Origin: Fulvimarina uroteuthidis
GTDB lineage: Bacteria; Pseudomonadota; Alphaproteobacteria; Rhizobiales; Rhizobiaceae
NCBI RefSeq assembly: GCF_034321785.1
Contig: NZ_JAXLPB010000004.1
Coordinates: 310,001-374,000, forward strand
Length of the DNA: 64,000 nt
Reading direction: 5' to 3'
Under the pieces are notes generated by a model. It saw only the letters and a list, made by a program, of their open reading frames with translations. It ran no database searches and had not been told where the DNA came from. Both the position numbers and the translations under genes were made by a program. Below, one piece after another: positions 49,330 through 60,136 of this stretch (position 1 is its first letter; every line of letters begins with the position of its first letter).

Positions 49330-49349
49330 CCGGTTCTTCCGAGCGGAAA

Positions 49350-49375
49350 CCCGATCCCGCCGCCGCGGGATCGGG
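49350..49375 (+). terminator. Hairpin ending the arabinose cluster
   Basis: CCCGATCCCGC (49350-49360) and GCGGGATCGGG (49365-49375) form a perfect 11-bp stem with a 4-nt loop, 20 nt past the last gene. No T-run follows; the position still suits the operon end. Confidence 0.55.
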
Positions 49376-49453
49376 CACGGTCCGCTCGTTCATGCAATCA
49401 ACGCTCCGATTGGGCTTGCGTGACATCGCCGAACCGATTATCTCTCGCCCCGA

Positions 49454-49530
49454 CGGAGCGTAGCGCAGCCTGGTAGCGCACTTGGATGGGGTCCAAGGGG
49501 TCGGAGGTTCGAATCCTCTCGCTCCGACCA
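49454..49530 (+). tRNA. tRNA-Pro, anticodon GGG
   Basis: A 77-nt cloverleaf. The acceptor stem is CGGAGCG/CGCTCCG, the D arm GCGC...GCGC, and the anticodon stem CTTGG/CCAAG encloses loop ATGGGGT with anticodon GGG (codons CCC, CCU). The T arm is GGAGG-TTCGAAT-CCTCT. The 3' CCA is encoded. The C1 of proline tRNAs is present. Confidence 0.96.
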
Positions 49531-49709
49531 TTTTCTTCCAGAAAGCACCGAGAACGACGCGCCTTCGGGCGCCCGGCCTGTGGCGTTCGGCATTCATCCT
49601 GCGCCAGCGGCCGACACCGTCTCGCACGAGCCGCCCTTGCAGGTGCGCCTGCGCCGCCGGGCCTCCGGTACCGTCCGGCCGCTTCGGCCGGACGGTGCGC
49701 GGCCTTTTC

Positions 49710-50132
49710 TCAGACCGCGTCCGCACCGATCGCGGCAAGCCCGGCGCGTCCGACCTCCAGATCCTGGTCGCCGGTGCCCGAACCCACGCCGATTCCGCCC
49801 ACGACCTCGCCGTCGAACTTGATCGGAAGGCCGCCCGGCAACCCGGTGACGCTTAGCTGCGTCGCCATTTCCAGATGCGGCCGCATGGCCGCCGGCACGT
49901 CGCCGGACGCCCCGCGGTTCGATGCGGCCGTCCGCGCCTTCGTCGCCGCGCTCTTGCGGCTGAGGAACTTCGCGCCCGTCATCCGCACCTCGGCGACGAC
50001 TTCGCCGGACGCATCGACGACGACGATGCATTGCGGCTGGCCGATCTCGTCGGCCTTGTCGATGGCGGCCGACAGCATCGCCATCGCCCCCTGATGGGTG
50101 AGAATCCGGGCCTGTCTCGTATAGTTCGTCAA
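49710..50132 (-). CDS. GlcG/HbpS family protein
   Basis: A 140-residue protein of the GlcG/HbpS (DUF336) family: AMAMLSAAIDKADEIGQPQC, VVVDASGEVVAEVRM, then FLSRKSAATKARTAA and LPGGLPIKFDGEVVGGIGVG with the closing GTGDQDLEVGRAGLAAI. Members bind haem or cobalamin-like cofactors or act beside glycolate oxidase; function here is unknown. The start is a TTG at 50132, fixed by the GGAGGAATCGCT site just upstream and by the conserved N-terminus. No glc genes lie nearby. Confidence 0.85.
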   Translation of the reverse strand: MTNYTRQARILTHQGAMAMLSAAIDKADEIGQPQCIVVVDASGEVVAEVRMTGAKFLSRKSAATKARTAASNRGASGDVPAAMRPHLEMATQLSVTGLPGGLPIKFDGEVVGGIGVGSGTGDQDLEVGRAGLAAIGADAV

Positions 50133-50197
50133 AGCGATTCCTCCGCCAAATGCTAGGTGTTTGTGAGCAGATGGAACAGGGAGGGCGTGCGGCAAAT

Positions 50198-50890
50198 CTA
50201 ATTCGGCTGGACCGCGGTTCCGTTCGCACCAGCCGCCACCGATGCCGTCAGCGCGCGCTCGAGCCGGCCTTCGAGATCGATCGTCCTGCTGATATAGGGC
50301 ACGATCCGCCCTTCGATGGTGCAATCAGTGCCCACCAGTCGGCCGTCCGCGTCGAGCGCACCGGCGCACAGCGCCGTCCCCGGCAGGCGCAGCTTGTCGG
50401 CTGTCAGACCGAGAAAGTCGAGGATCACGCCGTTGGACGAAGGCTGGCAGCCGATCCCGATCGTCGCCTCGAAGGTTCCGCCATTCTCGATGAATGTCGA
50501 GACGGTGTGCGCGTTCTGGTTCCAGCGCAGATTGGGATCGATCGGCAGGTAGCTCGGAATCGCGACGCCGAACAGGCTCGTGACATCGTTGAGATCGAGG
50601 GAAAGCGGCGCGCAGACGTCGGAGGCGTTGAGCCGCGTGGCAAGCTCTTCGGCGGTGAAGTTCGCCTTCGGGCCGTCTGCCGGAGCCTGCGCCGGCGCTG
50701 CGGTTGTAGCGGGGGCCGAACCGGTCGCCGGAGCTGCCGGTGTCGTCGCCGGCGCCGGTTTTGCCGCCGCGTCGGCGGCCGCACCGGCCGCGTCTTCCGC
50801 CGGGATCCGGGCCGTCTGCGCCAGGGACGGATGGGCTGCGCCGCTTAAAAAGGCCATCGTCGAAATCGCCAGAACCGTGATCGTCCGCAT
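50198..50890 (-). CDS. Exported Ala/Pro-rich protein of unknown function
   Basis: A 230-residue protein. A signal peptide ends HPSLAQ (about residue 25), followed by a 50-residue Ala/Pro/Thr-rich linker and a C-terminal domain of about 150 residues. That domain has four Cys: DVCAPLSLDLND, GIGCQPSSNG, TALCAGALDADG and GTDCTIEG, likely two disulfides in the periplasm. I do not recognise the family. The ATG at 50890 has AAGGAACG upstream. It is separated from mfd by about 125 bp. Confidence 0.7.
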   Translation of the reverse strand: MRTITVLAISTMAFLSGAAHPSLAQTARIPAEDAAGAAADAAAKPAPATTPAAPATGSAPATTAAPAQAPADGPKANFTAEELATRLNASDVCAPLSLDLNDVTSLFGVAIPSYLPIDPNLRWNQNAHTVSTFIENGGTFEATIGIGCQPSSNGVILDFLGLTADKLRLPGTALCAGALDADGRLVGTDCTIEGRIVPYISRTIDLEGRLERALTASVAAGANGTAVQPN

Positions 50891-51015
50891 CAAACTCGTT
50901 CCTTTCGCCGCAAGGGGCGCTCGTCCGTTTCGTGTCCGCTCGTACCGCAGCTTTATGCCGGCGCGTGTGACCGCAGGCTGAACGATGCCCGAAGGCATCC
51001 GCCGGATCGCCGCGG

Positions 51016-54534
<3,519 letters not shown>

Positions 54535-54895
54535 GGATCTCGGTCTTCGTCGCAAAACTTCGGGTTGATCGACATGCAATGGCCCTTCGAGGCAAGCCAT
54601 TCAAGGAAAAATGCCACGGCGGGCCTCATCCGGCGACAAAGGGTCCGGACCGAAACGCTTCGGCTTCCAGCATCTGGCGTCTATCCGGACACACGATTGT
54701 CTGCCCTCGCCACCTGTCCGGTTTCACGCTTCGGTCTGTCCGAACATCGGTTTCGATTTTCGGGCCGCGGCGCGGAATGTTTCGCAAGGCGGAGCGATCC
54801 GGTCGCACGGGGATGAACGGCCCGGCCTTGAAAAAGAGCGACGGGGCGTGGCCATAGCGGCCCCGCCGAACCGGCACGCTGACCCCCTCGGACCC
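54535..54895. other. Gap between sdhE and mfd
   Basis: A 361-bp gene-free stretch on the way from sdhE to mfd, both minus strand. I see no RNA gene, strong hairpin or convincing reading frame in it; it presumably holds the mfd promoter. Confidence 0.5.
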
Positions 54896-55216
54896 TCAGG
54901 CGCCCTTTTCCGCCGAACTCAGCGCGTCGATGTCGAAGCGCGTGTAGAACGCCTTGATGCGCCGGAACACGGTCGTATCGTAATTGCCCGGCACCTCACG
55001 CTCGCCGGACACCCATTTGAAGATGTCGGGATCGGGCGCGAGCATCAGCTCCTCGTAGATCTGCATCTCCTCGTCCGAGAGCGAGGCGATCTCGGCATCG
55101 GCAAAGCGCCCGAAGACCAGATCCATCTCCCTTGTACCCCGGTGCCAGGAGCGGAACAGCGCCTTCTTGCGCCGCACATCGAGATCGGAAGACGAGCGTT
55201 GGCTGCCGGTTTTCAT
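54896..55216 (-). CDS. sdhE: FAD assembly factor SdhE (succinate dehydrogenase)
   Basis: A 106-residue member of the SdhE/YgfY family. RRKKALFRSWHRGTREMDLV carries the RGxxE motif that contacts SdhA, and GRFADAEIASLSDEEMQIYE with APDPDIFKWVSGE completes the small helical fold. It promotes covalent flavinylation of SdhA. The ATG at 55216 is chosen since conserved text begins 15 residues later. In Hyphomicrobiales it usually lies between recG and mfd; recG is not here. Confidence 0.93.
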   Translation of the reverse strand: MKTGSQRSSSDLDVRRKKALFRSWHRGTREMDLVFGRFADAEIASLSDEEMQIYEELMLAPDPDIFKWVSGEREVPGNYDTTVFRRIKAFYTRFDIDALSSAEKGA

Positions 55217-55433
55217 CGTGTCGGGGACCTTTCGTTGCACAGATCCTATAGCGAAAAAGCACCCGCGCGTCAGCCGCGACGTTTCGTTGCTCGACAGCGT
55301 TCGGTCGCCCGCGCACAGGCGTTGGTGATGCCGACCGTTCCGACCCGTTCGAAACGGTCGGCATAAGGTGCCGCTCATCCTCGGGCGCAGGCGGGTTAGC
55401 GTCCGTCCCGCGAACCGTGTATGCCGGGCGGCG

Positions 55434-56333
55434 ATGACGAACGAGATCCACTCCCGCACCTATGTGCTGAATGGCACGACCCGCGAGGCGCCGCGTGCCG
55501 AGCGCGGGCTCTATCTCGTGGCGACGCCGATCGGCCATCTGGGCGACATCACGCTGCGGGCGCTCGATCTGATCGCGGGGGCCGATGTGCTGGCCTGCGA
55601 GGATACGCGGGTCACCGGCAAGCTGCTCTCGCGCTTCCAGATCAAGCGGCGCATGACGCCCTATCACGATCATTCGTCGGACGAGACCGCTGCAAGCCTC
55701 GTCGAGACGGTGCAGGCCGGCAGATCGGTCGCCATCGTGTCGGATGCGGGAACGCCGCTTGTGTCCGATCCGGGATACCGCCTCGTGCGCGCCGCGATCG
55801 AGGCCGATGTTCCGATCTTCGCCATTCCCGGCGCCTCGGCCATCCTCACCGCGCTTGCCGTTTCCGGCCTGCCGTCGGACGCGTTCTTCTTTGCCGGCTT
55901 CCTTCCATCGAAGGAAAAGGCGCGCCTCGATCGGATCGCGGCGCTGACGCGGGTTCCCGGCACGCTGGTGATCTACGAGGCGCCGCACCGGATTGCTCAA
56001 AGCCTTGCGGCGATGGCCGAAGGGCTGGGCGACCGGGAGGCCGCCGTCTGCCGCGAACTCACGAAGATGCACGAGACCGTCTATCGCGGCACGCTGACGC
56101 GGCTTGCGCAGGATTTTTGCGCGATGGATCAGGTCAAGGGCGAGATCGTGGTCTGCATCGCCCCGCCGCCGCAGGAGGCAGCGCCGGCCGAGCAGGATGT
56201 GGATGCGATTCTCGCCGGCCTTCTGGCCGAGATGAAGCCGACGCAAGCCGCGCGCGAAGCCGCCAGGCTCACCGGCCTCAACCGTCGCGACCTCTACCAG
56301 CGCGCGCTCGCCCTCAAGGATGGGCAGGCATGA
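55434..56333 (+). CDS. rsmI: 16S rRNA (cytidine-1402-2'-O)-methyltransferase RsmI
   Basis: A 299-residue tetrapyrrole-methylase-fold enzyme. LYLVATPIGHLGDITLRALD, DVLACEDTRVTGKLLSRF, VSDAGTPLVSDPGYRLVRAA and FFFAGFLPSKEKAR are the RsmI signature series, and VIYEAPHRIAQSL follows. It methylates the ribose of C1402 in 16S rRNA using SAM. The ATG at 55434 begins 26 residues before the conserved core. Its stop overlaps the yraN start (ATGA). Confidence 0.96.
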   Translation: MTNEIHSRTYVLNGTTREAPRAERGLYLVATPIGHLGDITLRALDLIAGADVLACEDTRVTGKLLSRFQIKRRMTPYHDHSSDETAASLVETVQAGRSVAIVSDAGTPLVSDPGYRLVRAAIEADVPIFAIPGASAILTALAVSGLPSDAFFFAGFLPSKEKARLDRIAALTRVPGTLVIYEAPHRIAQSLAAMAEGLGDREAAVCRELTKMHETVYRGTLTRLAQDFCAMDQVKGEIVVCIAPPPQEAAPAEQDVDAILAGLLAEMKPTQAAREAARLTGLNRRDLYQRALALKDGQA

Positions 56334-56707
56334 GCAGGGAGGCGGAGAAAGCGGAGCGCCGCGCGCGGTTTCGGCGCGGTCACCTGTCGGAATATTACGC
56401 CGCCTTCGCCCTGATGTTGAAGGGCTACCGGATCGTCGCGCGGCGCTACAGGGTGACGGGCGGGGAAATCGATCTCATCGCCCGGCGCGGCGACCTCGTC
56501 GCCATCGTCGAAGTGAAGGCGCGCACGAGCCTTGCGGCTGCGATGGATGCGGTGGGGCCGATGGCCCGGCGCCGGATCGAAAACGCCGCCGACCACTGGC
56601 TGCGTACCCAGCGCGATCACGCGGCGATCAGCCTGCGCTTCGACATCGTGGCGGTGCTGCCGCGAAAGTGGCCGATGCATGTCCCAAATGCTTGGACGGC
56701 CCGATAG
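56330..56707 (+). CDS. yraN: YraN family protein (UPF0102, endonuclease-like)
   Basis: A 125-residue protein: GHLSEYYAAFALMLKGYRIV, RRYRVTGGEIDLIARRGD and VAIVEVKARTSLAAAMDAV, with the GEIDLI...VEVK catalytic-type pattern of the Holliday-junction-resolvase-like/restriction fold. The cellular role is not settled. Translational coupling to rsmI is common in Hyphomicrobiales. A terminator stem encloses its stop codon. Confidence 0.93.
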   Translation: MSREAEKAERRARFRRGHLSEYYAAFALMLKGYRIVARRYRVTGGEIDLIARRGDLVAIVEVKARTSLAAAMDAVGPMARRRIENAADHWLRTQRDHAAISLRFDIVAVLPRKWPMHVPNAWTAR

Positions 56708-56719
56708 AGCGGGCCGTCC
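56694..56719. terminator. Bidirectional terminator across the yraN stop codon
   Basis: GGACGGCCCG (56694-56703) and CGGGCCGTCC (56710-56719) form a perfect 10-bp stem whose loop contains the yraN stop TAG. Short TTT follows on the plus strand. It also lies 19 nt past the convergent DUF1150 gene, so it can serve both. Confidence 0.65.
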
Positions 56720-56737
56720 GGCGTTTCATGGGGCGAA

Positions 56738-56992
56738 TCAGTGGATGCTGACCGTCTCCAGCATGTTTTCGCTGGCGCTCGTGATGATCGAGCCGGGATC
56801 GTCGGAGACCGCCAGCGGCGTTCCATCGGCGCCGAACAGCGCCCACAGGTCGAGGCCCGGCTGGATCTGGTTGGCGACGGGAAAGCGCCGGATCATCTCG
56901 TCGGACGACATGCGGCGCATATAGGCGATGTTGCCCTCGCCGATCGATGCGAGTTCGGTCGTGGAAATGGTGTCGATTGTCATGTCAGTCAT
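56738..56992 (-). CDS. DUF1150 family protein
   Basis: An 84-residue protein of the alphaproteobacterial DUF1150 family: IGEGNIAYMRRMSSDEMIRR, then GLDLWALFGADGTPLAVSDD. The ATG at 56992 is preceded by GAGGAG; an ATG at 57013 is less likely. It follows the hsp20 gene by 35 bp on the same strand, a conserved pairing that suggests heat-stress expression. Its function is unknown. Confidence 0.88.
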   Translation of the reverse strand: MTDMTIDTISTTELASIGEGNIAYMRRMSSDEMIRRFPVANQIQPGLDLWALFGADGTPLAVSDDPGSIITSASENMLETVSIH

Positions 56993-57027
56993 AGTCGTCT
57001 CCTCGTGAGGCAAACGGAAATGTCGGC

Positions 57028-57459
57028 TTATTCTTCCACCGCGATTTCAATCCGTCTGACGATCTTTTCCGGTTCCGGCTTTGCCAGATCGATGGACAAA
57101 AGGCCGTTTTTCAGTTGGGCACCGATGATTTCCATGCCGTCGGCCAGAAGAAAGCCTTTTTGGAACTGCCGTGCGGCTATTCCCCGATGAAGGTAGACCC
57201 GTTCGCCGTCCTCGGCCTGACGGCCACGGATGATGAGCTGGTTTTCTTCCGTCACGACTTCCAGATCCTCCGGGCGGAAGCCCGCGACCGCGAGCGTAAT
57301 CCGGATCATCTGAACGTAGGCTGAAGCCTTCGAGGCCTCGATGCGTTCGATGTTGTAGGGCGGATAACCGTCGCCGCCCTTCGCGAACCGTTCGAGGGTC
57401 CGCTCGATTCCGTCGAATCCGAGAAGCAACGGGCTGGAAAATACAGTGGTTCGGCTCAT
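57028..57459 (-). CDS. Small heat-shock protein, Hsp20/IbpA type
   Basis: A 143-residue alpha-crystallin-type chaperone. The N-terminal LLGFDGIERTLERFAKGGDG and YPPYNIERI are as in IbpA; the crystallin domain runs YVQMIRITLAVAGFRPEDLEV to HRGIAARQFQKGFLLADGME (the FxxxFxL motif) and ends NGLLSIDLAKPEPEK. It holds unfolding proteins under stress. The ATG at 57459 begins directly at the conserved N-terminus, behind AAGGA. Confidence 0.94.
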   Translation of the reverse strand: MSRTTVFSSPLLLGFDGIERTLERFAKGGDGYPPYNIERIEASKASAYVQMIRITLAVAGFRPEDLEVVTEENQLIIRGRQAEDGERVYLHRGIAARQFQKGFLLADGMEIIGAQLKNGLLSIDLAKPEPEKIVRRIEIAVEE

Positions 57460-57589
57460 GGTGCGGGTTTCAGATCCTTCGTGAAGCGACCTCGACGCAG
57501 GCAGCCCCCAAGGCACCGCTGCCGTCCCACCCGATATGGGGCTCGACATGCCTCGCTTCAATGAGAGCCGGCGCACCCTTCATGCGCAA

Positions 57590-57619
57590 AACGCCGCGTT
57601 CCAGGCGGAACGCGGCGTT
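57590..57619 (-). terminator. Terminator after msrB
   Basis: AACGCCGCGTTCC (57590-57602) and GGAACGCGGCGTT (57607-57619) form a perfect 13-bp stem with a 4-nt loop. On the minus strand the stem runs into TTTT. It lies 33 nt past the msrB stop. Confidence 0.8.
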
Positions 57620-57651
57620 CGCGACGGCTTCACGGATAGAATGCGTGTCCG

Positions 57652-58161
57652 TCAGCCTACGCTGGTCGCGCCGGGCACGAAATTCAGCGCGACGCCATTG
57701 AGGCAGTGACGCTTTCCCGTGGGCTTCGGACCATCGTTGAAAATATGACCGAGATGACCGCCGCAGCTTGCGCAGTGAACCTCCGTGCGCGGATAGATCA
57801 GCTTGTAGTCGGTTGCGGTGCCGACGGCGCTTTCGCTGAGCGGAGCGTAGAAGCTCGGCCAGCCGGTGCCGGAATCGAACTTCGTCCGCGACGAATAGAC
57901 CGGATTGTCGCACCCCGCGCATGCATAGATGCCGGCCTTCTCGTTCTTGTTGAGTGGGCTGGAGAACGGCGCTTCGGTCGCCTCTTCACGCAGCACCGAG
58001 AACTGGGCCGGCGTCAGGCGCTCGCGCCATTCCTCCGTCGACAGGGACACCGGAAATTCGCCCTCGGCGCTTTCCGCGTTTCCACGCATGAAGAGCCCGA
58101 ACGTGGCGGCGCCGACAAGAGCCGTGGCCGATGCGAGGAAGGTTCGTCGTGGCATGGACAT
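57652..58161 (-). CDS. msrB: Peptide-methionine (R)-S-oxide reductase MsrB, Tat-exported
   Basis: A 169-residue MsrB. A twin-arginine signal (PRRTFLASATALVGAATFGLF, residues 4-24) sends it to the periplasm. The enzyme has zinc CxxC pairs at 81/84 and 130/133, FDSGTGWPSFY, and the catalytic Cys153 in KRHCLNGVALNF. It reduces methionine-R-sulfoxide. The resolving Cys of classical MsrB appears absent. The ATG at 58161 (MSMPRRTF) has GGAGACG upstream; nearby ATGs at 58155 and 58179 are possible. Confidence 0.92.
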   Translation of the reverse strand: MSMPRRTFLASATALVGAATFGLFMRGNAESAEGEFPVSLSTEEWRERLTPAQFSVLREEATEAPFSSPLNKNEKAGIYACAGCDNPVYSSRTKFDSGTGWPSFYAPLSESAVGTATDYKLIYPRTEVHCASCGGHLGHIFNDGPKPTGKRHCLNGVALNFVPGATSVG

Positions 58162-58346
58162 CACTCGTCTCCGTTTCATGCCACCCCGCCGGCCTTCCGA
58201 ACGCGATGACAAGGTTTTTCATCAATATAAGAAGACATTCGCGAAAGCGGACCGAATTGTTTCATGGCACGCCCGGACCTTTCGGATCCCGCCGTTCCAA
58301 CCGGAAAGACCCGGCATGTCTCTCGTCAACGCGAACAAACGCGAAT

Positions 58347-58383
58347 GACCTGCCCGCCCCTTGAGGCAAGGAGCGGGCAGGTC
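58347..58383 (-). terminator. Hairpin after the fasciclin gene
   Basis: GACCTGCCCGC (58347-58357) and GCGGGCAGGTC (58373-58383) form an 11-bp stem; the loop holds a further CCTTG-AGG-CAAGG stem. It lies 43 nt past the fasciclin-gene stop, without a T-run. Confidence 0.5.
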
Positions 58384-58425
58384 GTCATAGTCCCGGCCCC
58401 GTCGAAGACGGGATGGCGAAACCGA

Positions 58426-59052
58426 TTACTCGGACGGCATCAGGACGGTGTCGATGACATGCACGACGCCGTTCGACTGCGTCACGTCGGCCTGCGTGAC
58501 CGTCGCCTTGTTGCCCTGCGCGTCCGTGACGACAATGCTCTCGCCTTCCATCGTCAGGGTGATCTCTTCCCCTTCGATGGTCTTGACCGCGTGCGAGCCG
58601 CCATCGTCCTCGATCATCTTCATAACCGCTTCGGACGTCGCCTCGGCAGGCACCACGTGATAGGTCAGGATCTTGGTGAGCTTTTCCTTGCCTTCAGCCT
58701 TCATGAGCTCGTCGACGGTGCCTTCGGGCAGCTTTTCGAAGGCTTCGTTGGCCGGCGCGAACACCGTGAACGGCCCTTCGCCCGCCAGCGTCTCCTCGAG
58801 TTCGGCTGCCTTCACGGCCGCGACAAGGGTCGTGAGATTGGAAGCCTGCGAGGCGTTCTCGACAATGTTCTTCTGCGGATCCATCGGAGCGCCGCCGACG
58901 ACCGGCATCTCGTCCGACATGGACGTCGTCGCGGGGGTTTCGGCAGCGGGGGTCTCGGCCGTCGGCGCGCTCGCGCCATTGTCCTGCGCATAGGCTGCGC
59001 CGGCTGCGAACAGCGTTGCGATGGCGGTGGTGCGGATAAGGGTCTTCAACAT
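58426..59052 (-). CDS. Secreted fasciclin-domain protein
   Basis: A 208-residue exported protein. The signal peptide ends GAAYAQ (about residue 22), then a 35-residue Thr/Glu/Pro-rich linker, then one fasciclin (FAS1) domain: NLTTLVAAVKAAELEETLAG, GPFTVFAPANEAFEKLPEGT, LTKILTYHVVPAEATSEAV and NGVVHVIDTVLMP. FAS1 proteins mediate adhesion in rhizobia and others. The ATG at 59052 follows GAGGAGG. Confidence 0.92.
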   Translation of the reverse strand: MLKTLIRTTAIATLFAAGAAYAQDNGASAPTAETPAAETPATTSMSDEMPVVGGAPMDPQKNIVENASQASNLTTLVAAVKAAELEETLAGEGPFTVFAPANEAFEKLPEGTVDELMKAEGKEKLTKILTYHVVPAEATSEAVMKMIEDDGGSHAVKTIEGEEITLTMEGESIVVTDAQGNKATVTQADVTQSNGVVHVIDTVLMPSE

Positions 59053-59491
59053 AAGGGGACCTCCTCGGTCGTCGTCTTGTTTCCTGTCCTTCGCGAAACG
59101 CCGACAGGCGCCTTTCTCTTGAAGGATCATGTGGAAGATACGCACTCGGCCGGGGTTTCGTTTCCAAACGACGCTTCACAAAATCGTTTTTCTTCGAAAA
59201 CGCTTTTCCGAGGACGACGACAGACCTTCCAATACAGGGAATTCGCAGATTTTTACCCCGACATTGTTAAATCTGGAAGAAACGGCAAGACGTTTTGCCA
59301 CGCCTGATGTTCATTCAAGGTTCATATGACTTTAGGGCAAGGTTCGGTGCCGAGGGCTGCGGCGGGGGCTTCGGCGTGGTCGCCCCGATCCGTGAGGTGG
59401 GCGGGCCTTCTGCCGGTCCCCGCGCGCCGTCGCCGGCTTCGGACAGCGCGGCGCCCGCGCCTGTGCAGAGATCACCCCGTCACCGCACCGA
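59053..59491. other. Upstream region of the fasciclin gene
   Basis: A 439-bp gap between arfB and the fasciclin gene, both minus strand. Positions about 59150-59340 are notably AT-richer than the window average, as expected for promoter DNA. No gene or clear regulatory palindrome was seen. Confidence 0.5.
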
Positions 59492-59923
59492 TCATCCGTC
59501 GTCGACCCTGCCGCGCATCGCCTTGATCGCGCCGCGCCCCTTCTTCTCCTTGATGCGCCGCTCGATCGACCCGCGCGAGGGCCGGGTCTTCTTGCGCGGC
59601 GGGGGCGGCGGCTTCAGCGCTTCGATCACGAGGGCGCGCAACCGATCGCGCGCATCTTCCCGGTTGCGCTCCTGGGTGCGATGGCGCGAGGCCTCGATCA
59701 GGATCTCGCCCTCCTTCGTCGCCCGCCGTCCCGCCAGCTTGATCAACCGGCGCTTGGCGTCCGGACTGATCGCTCCCGATTGCGCCGCGTAGAACCGCAA
59801 CTGGACGGCGCTCGCGACCTTGTTGACATTCTGCCCCCCCGGACCGCCGGCCGTCAGGAACTGCTCGGCCATCTCGTAGTCCGGTATGGTGATGCGATGG
59901 GTGATGACGAGAGGGTCGGGCAT
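59492..59923 (-). CDS. arfB: Alternative ribosome-rescue factor ArfB (YaeJ)
   Basis: A 143-residue peptidyl-tRNA hydrolase. The catalytic GGQ (29-31) lies in LTAGGPGGQNVNKVASAV, and the basic C-terminal tail (PPPPPRKKTRPSRGSIERR and IKEKKGRGAIKAMRGR) is the part that enters the empty mRNA channel. It frees ribosomes stalled on broken mRNA. Length and tail distinguish it from full class I release factors. Confidence 0.94.
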   Translation of the reverse strand: MPDPLVITHRITIPDYEMAEQFLTAGGPGGQNVNKVASAVQLRFYAAQSGAISPDAKRRLIKLAGRRATKEGEILIEASRHRTQERNREDARDRLRALVIEALKPPPPPRKKTRPSRGSIERRIKEKKGRGAIKAMRGRVDDG

Positions 59924-60059
59924 TCACGCTTCCAGAACCGTGCGCAGCGGAAAATTCCGTTCCTTATAGAACGCCGGGCGCCGCGCAGAAAGTCTTCCGC
60001 GCGGCCGAGCGCAAGACAACGGGGGCGAGCCGGGGCTCCGCCGGCACCGTTCGAGACAA

Positions 60060-60097
60060 AAGAGCCCGTGCCGCCGAAGGTGGAGGCACGGGCTCTT
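60060..60097 (-). terminator. Terminator after pckA
   Basis: AAGAGCCCGTGCC (60060-60072) and GGCACGGGCTCTT (60085-60097) form a perfect 13-bp stem with a 12-nt loop. Minus-strand transcripts continue into TTTTG. It begins 40 nt past the pckA stop. Confidence 0.8.
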
Positions 60098-60136
60098 GCA
60101 TGGCGCGATCATCGTCCGGAACGCCCGGACGGGGCG

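Noticed and set aside
49454..49530. tRNA-Pro as an integration site for a mobile island
   Set aside because: No integrase, no repeated tRNA 3' end and no composition change were seen next to it; the flanks are ordinary chromosomal genes.
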